Shown here: positions 1-5,505 of the stretch, in pieces
Layout of the letters: every line of letters starts with the position of its first letter
Position numbering within the stretch: position 1 is the first letter of the stretch
NCBI GenBank assembly: GCA_964458485.1
Contig: CAYWJA010000047.1
Location: 1-7,911, forward strand
Direction: 5' to 3'
Length of the DNA: 7,911 bases
Origin: CAYWJA01 sp964458485
Lineage (GTDB): Bacteria > Patescibacteriota > Gracilibacteria > UM-FILTER-43-11
Made by a program: the position numbers and the translations under genes
Notes under the pieces: model-generated
What the model saw: the letters and a program-made list of their open reading frames with translations, nothing else
Databases searched by the model: none
Told to the model about the DNA's origin: nothing

Positions 1-21
1 AATGGAATAATAGAGCGACTA

Positions 22-55
22 ACGGTTTAGCAAACCCGTACAATGTATATTGTAC
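22..55 (-). other. Two adjacent stem-loops downstream of ybeY
   Basis: Read on the minus strand after the ybeY stop, the first hairpin has a perfect 7-bp stem, GTACAAT (38-44) with ATTGTAC (49-55), around a 4-base loop. The second pairs ACGG+TTT (22-28) with AAACCCGT (32-39), leaving one bulged C and a 3-base loop. The two share bases 38-39, so they compete slightly. No T-run follows, so a classical intrinsic terminator is not supported. The 18-bp palindrome 38-55 could equally be an operator for a gene beyond the left edge. The role is unresolved. Confidence 0.4.
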
Positions 56-60
56 CGATA

Positions 61-480
61 TTATTTACTTAATATCTTACCCTCTAATTCCTCCATAATT
101 TCATAATCCTTTTTATCTGTATGGTCATATCCAAATATATGTAAAAATCCATGAACAAATAATTTACTCAACTCGCTATGTAAATCGTGATTAAAATCCT
201 CTGCCTGTTTTTTAGCTGTATCCACGCTTATATAAATCTCACCGATCAAATGGGTTTCTTTAAAATCTGGTGTATCTAAATAAGAAAAAGAAAGTACGTC
301 TGTCGGCACATCCTTATTGCGATATTGCTTATTTAAAGACTGGATATAATTATCATGAACAAAAACCACATTCAAAATCCCATCCACGTCTTTAACATGT
401 TTTTTCAGCCGATTGATATACCTCTCAAATCCCTTCGGCTCAATCCCCCACTCTTTATGATTGATGAATTGGACTTCCAT
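61..480 (-). CDS. ybeY: Endoribonuclease YbeY, 16S rRNA maturation factor
   Basis: YbeY is a cytoplasmic zinc-dependent endoribonuclease needed for 16S rRNA 3'-end maturation and ribosome quality control. The signature is the three-histidine metal site near the C-terminus, HGFLHIFGYDH (family HGxLHLxGYDH), preceded by the conserved NxxYRxxDxPTDVLSF block (here QYRNKDVPTDVLSFSY). The product is about 139 residues, slightly short for the family, and it looks complete. A TTG at 484-486 would add two residues. I chose the ATG at 478-480 because it is the stronger codon and still leaves a leader of about 17 nt from the predicted start site. No Shine-Dalgarno is visible. The gene is last in the minus-strand series, 55 bases after the PhzF-family gene, and seems to have its own promoter in that gap. 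The family assignment is secure. Confidence 0.95.
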   Translation of the reverse strand: MEVQFINHKEWGIEPKGFERYINRLKKHVKDVDGILNVVFVHDNYIQSLNKQYRNKDVPTDVLSFSYLDTPDFKETHLIGEIYISVDTAKKQAEDFNHDLHSELSKLFVHGFLHIFGYDHTDKKDYEIMEELEGKILSK

Positions 481-503
481 ATCCAATTAGTTACTTCGGA
501 GTT

Positions 504-512
504 ATTATAGCA
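504..512 (-). promoter_or_regulatory. Extended -10 promoter for ybeY
   Basis: On the minus strand the gap between the PhzF-family gene and ybeY contains TGCTATAAT, a perfect extended -10 (TGn plus TATAAT at 504-509). The hexamer 17 bp upstream (527-532, ATTCAT) is a poor -35, as is common with extended -10 promoters. A start site near 497 would leave about 17 nt before the ATG. The same nine bases occur before the plus-strand gene at 3067. Confidence 0.65.
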
Positions 513-535
513 TAAATATTAATAATATGAATTAA

Positions 536-1438
536 CTAAATTTTGATCTCACCCTCAAAAACCACCACTGCATCACCACCAATCTCAACCTGGACAGGCC
601 TATCGCCTTTAATTGTAACATCCACCTCAACTATACCAGGACGTTCAATTGCCTCCCCTTGCTTACCCTTGAATCGAAATCTAAACCCATCATGATCCAC
701 AAGTCCATAATGAATTAAATAAGCACCCAAAGGCCCATTGGCATTACCCGTAACAGGATCTTCATCAATTCCTATAGCAGGTGCAAACATACGACCATGA
801 GATAAAATTTCCGGATCATCTGAATCAAATGTAAATACAAAATATCCATTACACCCAATCTCTTCGCTAATTCTTGTAAGTGCTGCCATGTTTGGCTTTA
901 AAGAATTAAGTACATCCCGACTTTTAATACCTATCATTACCTTAGAATGACCTGTTGAAGAAATTGCTATAGGAAATCGGCAGTCTAAATCATCTGCTGT
1001 AATACCAAGTCCTGACAACATATTATATCTATGCTCACCTGTAATTTCAGGGCCAACCTCAGGCTTACCTTGTGTCATAACAATCTTATAATCACCATCA
1101 TCTTCCCTACAAATAAGAACAGGTAAAATACCCGCGCCTGTTTTTTGCAAAATCCTAGTATAATCTGCCCTGACTTTCCTTGAGTAAATATACATTGCTG
1201 CCACAGTGGCATGACCACATATTGGAACTTCTGTTGTAGGTGTAAAGAATCGGACCCTTAAATCATGGCTATCGTCTTCTGGTGGATGAATAAAAGCTGT
1301 TTCAGAACAGTTCATTTCTCTCGCTATTTTCTGCATCTGATCTTCCGTCAGCCCCTTAGCATTCTCAACAACACCCGCCGGATTACCGGAAAACACCTCT
1401 TTTGTGAATGAATCTACTTGGTAAATACGACGTGTCAT
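536..1438 (-). CDS. PhzF-family isomerase/epimerase-like protein, YddE type
   Basis: PhzF-family proteins share the diaminopimelate-epimerase fold. PhzF itself isomerises a phenazine precursor, but most members, including E. coli YddE, have no firmly known reaction. The 300-residue product has the family landmarks: a GNPAGVV block at about 18-24, the catalytic-type glutamate in SETAF (E46), PICGHATVAA at 72-81, STGHSKVMI at about 161-169, and EDPVTGNANGPLGAYL at about 226-241. From memory, these blocks match YddE more closely than PhzF proper. Length and both lobes are complete. The ATG gives the expected N-terminus (RIYQVDSFT). No Shine-Dalgarno is visible. The upstream gap carries a terminator-like hairpin, so the gene probably does not depend on the PQ-loop gene. 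There are no phenazine genes nearby, so the substrate is unknown. It may be a horizontally acquired enzyme in a small genome. Confidence 0.93.
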   Translation of the reverse strand: MTRRIYQVDSFTKEVFSGNPAGVVENAKGLTEDQMQKIAREMNCSETAFIHPPEDDSHDLRVRFFTPTTEVPICGHATVAAMYIYSRKVRADYTRILQKTGAGILPVLICREDDGDYKIVMTQGKPEVGPEITGEHRYNMLSGLGITADDLDCRFPIAISSTGHSKVMIGIKSRDVLNSLKPNMAALTRISEEIGCNGYFVFTFDSDDPEILSHGRMFAPAIGIDEDPVTGNANGPLGAYLIHYGLVDHDGFRFRFKGKQGEAIERPGIVEVDVTIKGDRPVQVEIGGDAVVVFEGEIKI

Positions 1439-1472
1439 ATACTTTTAATTTAAATCAATTTTATTCTAATTT

Positions 1473-1510
1473 AAAAAAATAAAATAGACTTTATTGTACA
1501 CCTATTTTAT
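1473..1510 (-). terminator. AT-rich hairpin plus T-run after the PQ-loop gene
   Basis: On the minus strand, ATAAAATAG (1502-1510) and CTATTTTAT (1479-1487) form a perfect 9-bp stem around a 14-base loop. The stem runs directly into a T-rich tract (1473-1478). It begins 25 bases after the PQ-loop gene stop. The stem has only one G:C pair, so it would be a weak terminator, but its position and T-run fit that role. It lies upstream of the PhzF-family start. Confidence 0.45.
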
Positions 1511-1534
1511 GAATTTTAAAAGCCAATTGACATC

Positions 1535-1873
1535 CTAACCATACATAACTATCCCCACAATCATAATCATCTGAACCACAAGCCATAAAACATTCAATAT
1601 TATTATATGATGAACCTTATGTACAATTCCATATAACAGAAAGGGTATTATTGCTATAGAGTGTAAAATCCACATCCAAATGGCAATCCCATCAGCATTT
1701 TGGAAATAATAAAGTTTATAAATCTGTGGTATTGCCGTCATAGGCATTAGTACAGAAAATAACATGCAAACATTATCAAGAAAACGCATTCTTGAATCCG
1801 GATGTGGAAATTCTTGATGACCCTTATGGATCCTTACTCTCCTGTGAATATGGTGTTGTAAGTGATGGGACAT
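1535..1873 (-). CDS. PQ-loop / SemiSWEET-like small membrane protein
   Basis: The product is 112 residues from the ATG at 1871-1873. It has one three-helix PQ-loop bundle: helix 1 about 34-54 with the Pro-Gln pair at 49-50 (AIPQIYKLYY), a short loop, helix 2 about 59-80 (IAIWMWILHSIAIIPFLLYG), and helix 3 about 86-111. Single-bundle proteins of this type (SemiSWEETs) dimerise to carry sugars across the inner membrane; that function is inferred here. The N-terminus before helix 1 is strongly basic and has 8 histidines in the first 25 residues. A TTG at 1910-1912 would add 13 residues, but that extension reads through a palindromic repeat array, so I rejected it. No Shine-Dalgarno is visible. 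The fold call is good; the transported substrate is not known. Confidence 0.75.
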   Translation of the reverse strand: MSHHLQHHIHRRVRIHKGHQEFPHPDSRMRFLDNVCMLFSVLMPMTAIPQIYKLYYFQNADGIAIWMWILHSIAIIPFLLYGIVHKVHHIIILNVLWLVVQMIMIVGIVMYG

Positions 1874-1879
1874 GGTGTT

Positions 1880-1959
1880 AAGTCTCAAGTGCTCCCGACA
1901 AGTCGGGATCAAGTCTCAAGATTACTTAATTAATCACTTTGGACTTTAAGCTAGCACTT
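1880..1959. repeat. Degenerate 7-base repeat array with GC-rich palindrome
   Basis: The spacer between the exonuclease and PQ-loop genes is built of AAGTCTC-like heptads. AAGTCTCAAG occurs at 1880-1889 and again at 1911-1920, and more diverged heptads run from 1911 to 1959. Between the two exact copies lies a 16-bp palindrome, TCCCGAC-AA-GTCGGGA (1893-1908), far more GC-rich than its surroundings. The decamer GGACTTTAAG (1941-1950) recurs inverted at 5848-5857. Confidence 0.65.
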
Positions 1960-1974
1960 ATCGTTAAATATAAA

Positions 1975-2904
1975 TTAAAACAAACTCATTTGCTCCTTTG
2001 GTTGCAACCTATCCTCTGGGATCATCTTTTTCAATCTATTTTGTAAGCTCTTCATCTCCATTTCCTCAAAAAACTTGAGTAATGCTCGGTAATCGAGCTT
2101 GCCAAGTTCTGCATCTTCCTTATTAAATTCACAAGGCACATCTGTAACTATTTGGGCGAGAGATTTGGCGAAATATGCAGCATCACGATCATTTACAAGC
2201 TTATTGCGCATATTTACAGATGCAATATCATCAAGATGATCATATATACCATCCAGAGTTTTATATTCCGCAAGAAGATTGCTAGCACCCTTAGGGCCAA
2301 TGCCATCTACACCTTTAATATTATCGGACGTATCCCCCACCAGTGCCTTATAATCTACAACCTGATCCGGATAAATTTGATATTTTTCGTGAACCGCCTT
2401 CGCATCAAAAAAGGTAGGTTCTTTATAGCCCTTATGTGGAAAAGCGACTATTATATTATCGTTAATAAGCTGCAGCATATCCATATCACCTGTAACTATA
2501 TGTGTACTTATACCTTCATTTTCTGCTTTTTTAGCAAGAGTACCCATCATATCGTCAGCCTCATAGCCTTCCTTGGAAAAAATAGGCATATTGAAACACT
2601 TAACCATTTCTCTTATTCGGGGAACCTGAGCATGTAGTTCGTCAGGAGTTTTCTTGCGCGTTGCTTTATACCCATCATGTGCTTCATGGCGGAATGTTGG
2701 AGCACGTTCATCAAAAGTCATAGCAATATAATCCGGATGCTCACTCTCGATTATGTTTAGAACCATGCTCGCAAAACCATATATTGCATTTGTTTGCTCA
2801 CCATTGGATGTTCTTAAGGGTGATTGAATTGCATAAAAGGCACGATGGATGAGGTGGTTGCCGTCAATGACGACTAATCTTTTTTGGTGGTTGTTTTGAT
2901 GCAT
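1975..2904 (-). CDS. Free-standing 5'-3' exonuclease (Pol I N-terminal type) with clamp-binding tail
   Basis: This is a FEN-like, metal-dependent 5' nuclease of the kind fused to the front of DNA polymerase I; it removes RNA primers and 5' flaps. Visible in order: VVIDGNHLIHRAFYA (11-25), the arch region with FDERAPTFRHE and YKATRKKTPDEL (64-90), YEADD (114-118), TGDMDMLQL with D140 and D142, and GDTSDN (190-195) followed by the helix-hairpin-helix DNA-binding turn GVDGIGPKGA (198-207). The acidic metal ligands are all present. The chain stops at 309 residues with no polymerase or proofreading domain. Its last residues, QMSLF, match the bacterial beta-clamp-binding pentapeptide. The ATG at 2902-2904 gives the normal N-terminus. 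There is no Shine-Dalgarno. A hairpin-forming repeat array lies immediately upstream and would fall in its leader. Confidence 0.93.
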   Translation of the reverse strand: MHQNNHQKRLVVIDGNHLIHRAFYAIQSPLRTSNGEQTNAIYGFASMVLNIIESEHPDYIAMTFDERAPTFRHEAHDGYKATRKKTPDELHAQVPRIREMVKCFNMPIFSKEGYEADDMMGTLAKKAENEGISTHIVTGDMDMLQLINDNIIVAFPHKGYKEPTFFDAKAVHEKYQIYPDQVVDYKALVGDTSDNIKGVDGIGPKGASNLLAEYKTLDGIYDHLDDIASVNMRNKLVNDRDAAYFAKSLAQIVTDVPCEFNKEDAELGKLDYRALLKFFEEMEMKSLQNRLKKMIPEDRLQPKEQMSLF

Positions 2905-2910
2905 ATATTA

Positions 2911-2998
2911 GTACTTTCGTGCTTTCTTCGTGCTTTAGTCCTGCCTGATTGATTAGTCAGCACGAAAGGACTACAGCACTACAGGACTACAGCACTAT
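2911..2998. repeat. 8-base-period inverted repeat array
   Basis: The right half (2959-2998) is five consecutive octads of consensus AGSACTAC, including an exact 14-bp direct repeat GGACTACAGCACTA at 2968-2981 and 2984-2997. The left half (2911-2942) is four octads whose last two (TTCGTGCT, TTAGTCCT) complement the right-half words. CTTTCGTGCT at 2914-2923 is the exact inverse of 2959-2968. The array sits between two divergent genes, on the exonuclease side of the plus-strand promoter. Confidence 0.75.
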
Positions 2999-3025
2999 TT
3001 TACAAAAATAAGTCTACCATTTTAA
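2997..3025 (-). promoter_or_regulatory. Possible promoter for the exonuclease gene
   Basis: On the minus strand TTAAAA (3020-3025) and TAAAAT (2997-3002) are 17 bp apart, 4/6 and 5/6 matches to the sigma-70 hexamers. If used, the leader would be about 85 nt and would contain the whole octad inverted repeat. In such AT-rich DNA this could be chance. Confidence 0.3.
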
Positions 3026-3034
3026 TTCAAAATA

Positions 3035-3043
3035 TGCTATAAT
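3035..3043 (+). promoter_or_regulatory. Extended -10 promoter for the half glycogen synthase gene
   Basis: TGCTATAAT (TATAAT at 3038-3043) is a perfect extended -10, identical to the one before ybeY. There is no good -35 (TACCAT at 3015-3020). A start near 3050 gives a leader of about 16 nt without a Shine-Dalgarno. Confidence 0.7.
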
Positions 3044-3066
3044 AGTTAGATAAGTAGAACCAAAAT

Positions 3067-3681
3067 ATGACTGAAAATAAATACAACCCGGCTTACGACA
3101 ATAAAATCCACCAAAAATACAGTAAAAAAACTATTGAAAATAAAATAAAAAATAAAGAACTTTTTTGTAATGAAGTTGGCCTTATTTTCGACAAAAAAAC
3201 TCCTCTGGTGTGTATTACATATCCACTTACAGATAAAAATAATCTGGAGATGATCCAAGATATTATGAATGGTATTTTAGAGCAAAATATAGGAATAATC
3301 CTAACTAGCATTGGCACTGCTAAATACCAAAAATATTTTACTGATCTTGCTGAAAAAAATAGTGAAAAAATTACTATTGCAGATAATTCTGATTTGGGAA
3401 AAAGAAAAATTTATGCTGCATCAGATATGATATTACTCCCTACATTGAGCGAGGAATGCATTAGTACATCCAAAGAAGCGATGAATTATGGAGTCGTACC
3501 AATTACTCCGCCTCAAAATTTTGTTGAAGATTATAATCCAAATCTAGAAAAAGGAAATGCGTTTATATATAAAAAAGATAGCCCGTGGAGTCTATTTGCT
3601 ACTCTCGTCCGGGCAACAGAATCTTTTAAATTTCCTTATGACTGGAAAAATATTCAGGTGAGTTGTATGGAAACTGAGTAA
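3067..3681 (+). CDS. Glycogen/starch synthase C-terminal-lobe protein (probable pseudoenzyme)
   Basis: The 204-residue product aligns by eye with the C-terminal Rossmann lobe of GT5 bacterial glycogen synthase. The opening YNPAYDNKIHQKYSKKT (6-22) matches the WNPxTD...Y block at the start of that lobe. KIYAASDMILLPTLSEECIS (114-133) matches the family stretch containing EPCG, so E129 and C131 correspond to conserved residues, followed by YG at 141-142. The family SRLTxQKG loop, with its phosphate-binding arginine, is replaced by TYPLTDKNN (51-59), and the TGG loop after the EPCG region is lost. The entire N-terminal acceptor lobe is absent: an in-frame TAG lies at 3055-3057 and the promoter sits just upstream, so this is not a simple missed start. 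A clean reading frame, dedicated promoter and terminator argue against a decaying fragment. It is probably non-catalytic; its role is unknown. Confidence 0.8.
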   Translation: MTENKYNPAYDNKIHQKYSKKTIENKIKNKELFCNEVGLIFDKKTPLVCITYPLTDKNNLEMIQDIMNGILEQNIGIILTSIGTAKYQKYFTDLAEKNSEKITIADNSDLGKRKIYAASDMILLPTLSEECISTSKEAMNYGVVPITPPQNFVEDYNPNLEKGNAFIYKKDSPWSLFATLVRATESFKFPYDWKNIQVSCMETE

Positions 3682-3688
3682 TATTTCA

Positions 3689-3840
3689 AATTTCAGATCT
3701 CAGAGCTCAGATCTGATTTTTCATCTATTATTTTAATATTTATCATTTACTGACTATTTAATTAAATAAAAAGAAGTAAATGAAAGATATTACATGCCAA
3801 ATATTAATCTGAGATCTGAGTTCTGAAATCTAAGATCACT
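3689..3840. repeat. 7-base-period inverted arrays between convergent genes
   Basis: The left arm (3689-3716) is four heptads around GATCTCA. The right arm (3806-3833) is four heptads around GATCTGA, with a decayed fifth to 3840; reversed, these words match the left arm. Between them lie smaller nested inverted repeats: CATTTACT (3745-3752) with AGTAAATG (3775-3782), and a perfect 14-bp palindrome TATTTAATTAAATA between these. The whole spacer could fold as one nested cruciform. The right arm runs into the stop codon of the pilin-like gene (3836-3838). Confidence 0.75.
3693..3721 (+). terminator. Intrinsic terminator after the half glycogen synthase gene
   Basis: TCAGATCT (3693-3700) and AGATCTGA (3709-3716) form a perfect 8-bp stem around an 8-base loop, followed at once by five T (3717-3721). 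It starts 12 bases after the stop codon. The stem is itself made of the heptad words of the surrounding array, so here the repeat appears to serve as a terminator. Confidence 0.65.
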
Positions 3841-4213
3841 GTAGTGTTCCGCTTCCTGGTAAAGTCGATGTACTGCTACCGCTATTGGCTATTTTATTAA
3901 TAAGATCACTCATTAATTCAGAAATTCTATCCCAGCTAATAAGAGAAAGTAGATTAAACCCAAAAATAAGTCCGAGTATTTTAATAATGGTTACAGATAA
4001 TATTGTTACTATTAAACCGATAATAGCATAACGAATTGTATGTACAGCTTGTTTAATTTTATCCTCCTGCCCACCTGACAAAATAAAAGAAATGCCGCCA
4101 AAAAAAATGTAGAACACAGAGAGAGTTCCAGCAACAATAATTGCAATAGCCACCCCCAAATTCAGAAGATCAACAATATTAAACTGATGAGTGACCATTA
4201 GTGTTTTATCCAT
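3836..4213 (-). CDS. TrbC/VirB2-like (T4SS pilin family) two-helix membrane protein
   Basis: The product is 125 residues with two hydrophobic segments (about 17-46 and 60-88). Between them is a short polar turn, FILSGGQEDKIKQAVHTIRYAIIGL, typical of the VirB2/TrbC-like pilin proteins common in Patescibacteria (the T4SS_pilin family). The C-terminus is Ser/Thr/Gly-rich. Family knowledge suggests an inner-membrane or pilus-subunit role. No other secretion genes are present here, so a transport role is inference only. No clear cleavable signal peptide is seen. The ATG at 4211-4213 is used; another ATG five codons in is possible, and neither has a Shine-Dalgarno. The gene lies downstream of the KH gene on the same strand, separated by a hairpin-forming array. 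Confidence 0.72.
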   Translation of the reverse strand: MDKTLMVTHQFNIVDLLNLGVAIAIIVAGTLSVFYIFFGGISFILSGGQEDKIKQAVHTIRYAIIGLIVTILSVTIIKILGLIFGFNLLSLISWDRISELMSDLINKIANSGSSTSTLPGSGTLQ

Positions 4214-4234
4214 AAAATAAAAATTAAAAATAAA

Positions 4235-4301
4235 GAAGTCAGAACTCAGGAATCAGGATTCAAAAAAAATAACTGATTCCTTATTCCTTATTCCTGACTC
4301 C
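4235..4301. repeat. 7-base-period inverted repeat array
   Basis: The left arm (4235-4262) is four heptads of consensus GRANTCA. The right arm (4274-4301) is four heptads of consensus TKATTCC. AGGAATCAG (4248-4256) and CTGATTCCT (4273-4281) are exact inverses, as are AGTCAG (4237-4242) and CTGACT (4294-4299). On the minus strand this forms a long hairpin with a T-rich loop after the KH gene. It may end or process the rpsP-KH transcript, but no T-run follows the stem. Confidence 0.75.
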
Positions 4302-4310
4302 TACTAAATA

Positions 4311-4673
4311 TTATATATCAAGATCCGGCTCATCCAAAACACTTTTTTCTTCTTTTTCATCTTCTAGTTCCCCAGCCTTCACTTCACCACCTTCTGGCTC
4401 CACGATCTTCATATTAATACGTGTATTGGTTTTTGCACCGATAACACGAAGTAATATACGAATAGATTTAGCTGTTTGACCGCTCTTACCAATAATTTTA
4501 CCCATATCTTCTTTGGAAACTTGTACTGTTAAAAGTACACCCATAGAATCAACTGAGCGTTTTACAACTACTTTATCAGATTGATCTACTATGGATTTTA
4601 CTACGTATTCGACAAAATCCTTGTCAGGACCTGTAGTTTGATCTCCTTCTGGAGCAGTTACTTCGTCAGACAT
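4311..4673 (-). CDS. khpA: KH-domain RNA-binding protein, KhpA-like
   Basis: The 120-residue product contains a KH fold at about 19-92 with the RNA-gripping GxxG loop in GKIIGKSGQT (58-67; G62 and G65). KhpA is a small cytoplasmic RNA chaperone that in many bacteria is encoded just after rpsP, as here, which supports the name. Typical KhpA is around 75-80 residues. This one has an acidic 18-residue N-terminal lead and a strongly acidic C-terminal tail (about 93-120, rich in E and D), unlike the minimal family form. It lies 67 bases after rpsP and is probably co-transcribed from the rpsP promoter. The intervening array could modulate read-through. No Shine-Dalgarno is visible at the ATG. Confidence 0.88.
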   Translation of the reverse strand: MSDEVTAPEGDQTTGPDKDFVEYVVKSIVDQSDKVVVKRSVDSMGVLLTVQVSKEDMGKIIGKSGQTAKSIRILLRVIGAKTNTRINMKIVEPEGGEVKAGELEDEKEEKSVLDEPDLDI

Positions 4674-4680
4674 AATACTT

Positions 4681-4743
4681 AAGATTTAAGATTTAAGATT
4701 TATGATTTAGGCTAATAAATCATAAATTAAAAATCATAAATTA
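4681..4743. repeat. Nine phased heptads between rpsP and the KH gene
   Basis: The array runs in exact 7-base phase over 63 bases. AAGATTT occurs three times, then ATGATTT, a non-matching central heptad AGGCTAA, then inverse-type heptads TAAATCA, TAAATTA, AAAATCA and TAAATTA. ATGATTTA (4702-4709) and TAAATCAT (4716-4723) make a perfect 8-bp stem with a 6-base loop. The rpsP stop codon (4741-4743) lies inside the last heptad. Confidence 0.8.
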
Positions 4744-5436
4744 TTTTTCTTCTTCTTTTGACTTTTCTACTGGGGTATCTTCTGATTTTTCTTCTTTTTT
4801 CTCCTTGGATTCTTCTTTAGGAGATTCATCTGCCGGAGCTTCCTCTTTTACTTCCTCTTTAGGATCTTCCTCTCCCTTTTTTTCTTCTGGCTCATCTGAT
4901 TTTTCCTCTTTTTTTTCTTCTGGTACTTCTTCCTTTACTTCTTCTTTCGGTTCTTCTGCAGATTCTTCAGTTGGCTTTTCTTCCTTTTTAGGCTCTTCTG
5001 GCTTTTTATCCTCTTTTACTTCTTCCTTTGGGGCTTCATCAGTAGATTCAGCAGGGGTATCCGAAGGTGCTTCACCACCTTCCTTTTTGGCTTCAGACGG
5101 CTCACCACCTTCTGTTGGGGCGTCAGCTTTTTCTTCTTTTTTCTCTTTTTCCTTCTTCTTTTTTCTATCTTTCATTTCTATAATGAACTTCTCCATATCC
5201 TTCATTCCATTAGCCTTAAGTAGGCGTGCAACTGTATTAGTTGGCCGAGCGCCTTTTTTTATCCATTCTATTATTTTATCCTCATTAACCTCTAAAGACC
5301 ATGGTTTAATCAATGGATTATATAAACCAATACGATCAACGATTCTACCTTGGATTGGTGCAGAATGTTCAGCAACAACAACGCGATAAAACGGTATTTT
5401 TTTTCTTCCTGTACGCTGGAGACGGATTCTTAACAC
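4741..5436 (-). CDS. rpsP: 30S ribosomal protein S16 with a long charged C-terminal extension
   Basis: Residues 1 to about 85 are a normal S16: LRIRLQRTGRKKIPFYRVVV at the start, then the conserved GRIVDRIGLYNP and GARPTNTVARLLK segments. S16 binds 16S rRNA early in small-subunit assembly. The family is usually about 80-100 residues; this product has 231. The extra roughly 140 residues are almost entirely K, E, D, P, S, A, T and G, with no aromatic residues and very few large hydrophobic ones, so a disordered tail is expected. The motif PKEEVKE occurs three times in it. The start is GTG (5434-5436), supported by the conserved LRIRL N-terminus. No Shine-Dalgarno is seen. A strong promoter lies about 34 nt upstream of the start. 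The KH gene follows. Confidence 0.95.
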   Translation of the reverse strand: MLRIRLQRTGRKKIPFYRVVVAEHSAPIQGRIVDRIGLYNPLIKPWSLEVNEDKIIEWIKKGARPTNTVARLLKANGMKDMEKFIIEMKDRKKKKEKEKKEEKADAPTEGGEPSEAKKEGGEAPSDTPAESTDEAPKEEVKEDKKPEEPKKEEKPTEESAEEPKEEVKEEVPEEKKEEKSDEPEEKKGEEDPKEEVKEEAPADESPKEESKEKKEEKSEDTPVEKSKEEEK

Positions 5437-5476
5437 GGACGTTTCTGGAGTTAAATATTAACGAGATAGCGCAGGC

Positions 5477-5505
5477 ATTGTAATCGAGCATTAATTAATT
5501 GTCAA
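5477..5505 (-). promoter_or_regulatory. Strong sigma-70-type promoter for rpsP
   Basis: On the minus strand TTGACA (5500-5505) and TACAAT (5477-5482) are separated by exactly 17 bp, a full -35 consensus and a 5/6 -10. The -35 lies within the last codons of the DciA-like gene. A start near 5470 leaves a leader of about 34 nt before the rpsP GTG. This is the best promoter in the window and fits a highly expressed ribosomal gene. Confidence 0.8.

Noticed and set aside
38..55. tRNA or small RNA at the left edge
   Set aside because: Only two short hairpins are present, with no cloverleaf, CCA end or promoter-terminator pair; the window edge prevents more.
1874..1912. N-terminal extension of the PQ-loop protein from a TTG
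   Set aside because: The extra 13 codons read through the palindromic heptad array; the ATG at 1871-1873 gives a better start.
2152..2637. Plus-strand ORF inside the exonuclease gene
   Set aside because: It lies opposite conserved exonuclease motifs, resembles no family, and has no promoter or start signal.
2911..2998. CRISPR-like array
   Set aside because: The units are 8 bases, directly adjacent, degenerate and in inverted halves. There are no spacers of constant length and no cas genes.
3046..3317. Minus-strand ORFs opposite the half glycogen synthase gene
   Set aside because: They are Phe/Ile-rich translations of AT-rich antisense DNA; the plus frame matches a known family and has promoter and terminator.
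4805..5389. Plus-strand 194-codon Ser/Phe-rich ORF opposite rpsP
   Set aside because: It mirrors the K/E-rich tail of S16: GAA, GAG and AAA codons read backwards in another frame give Ser, Phe and Leu. The minus-strand frame starts with a clear S16 core and has the promoter.
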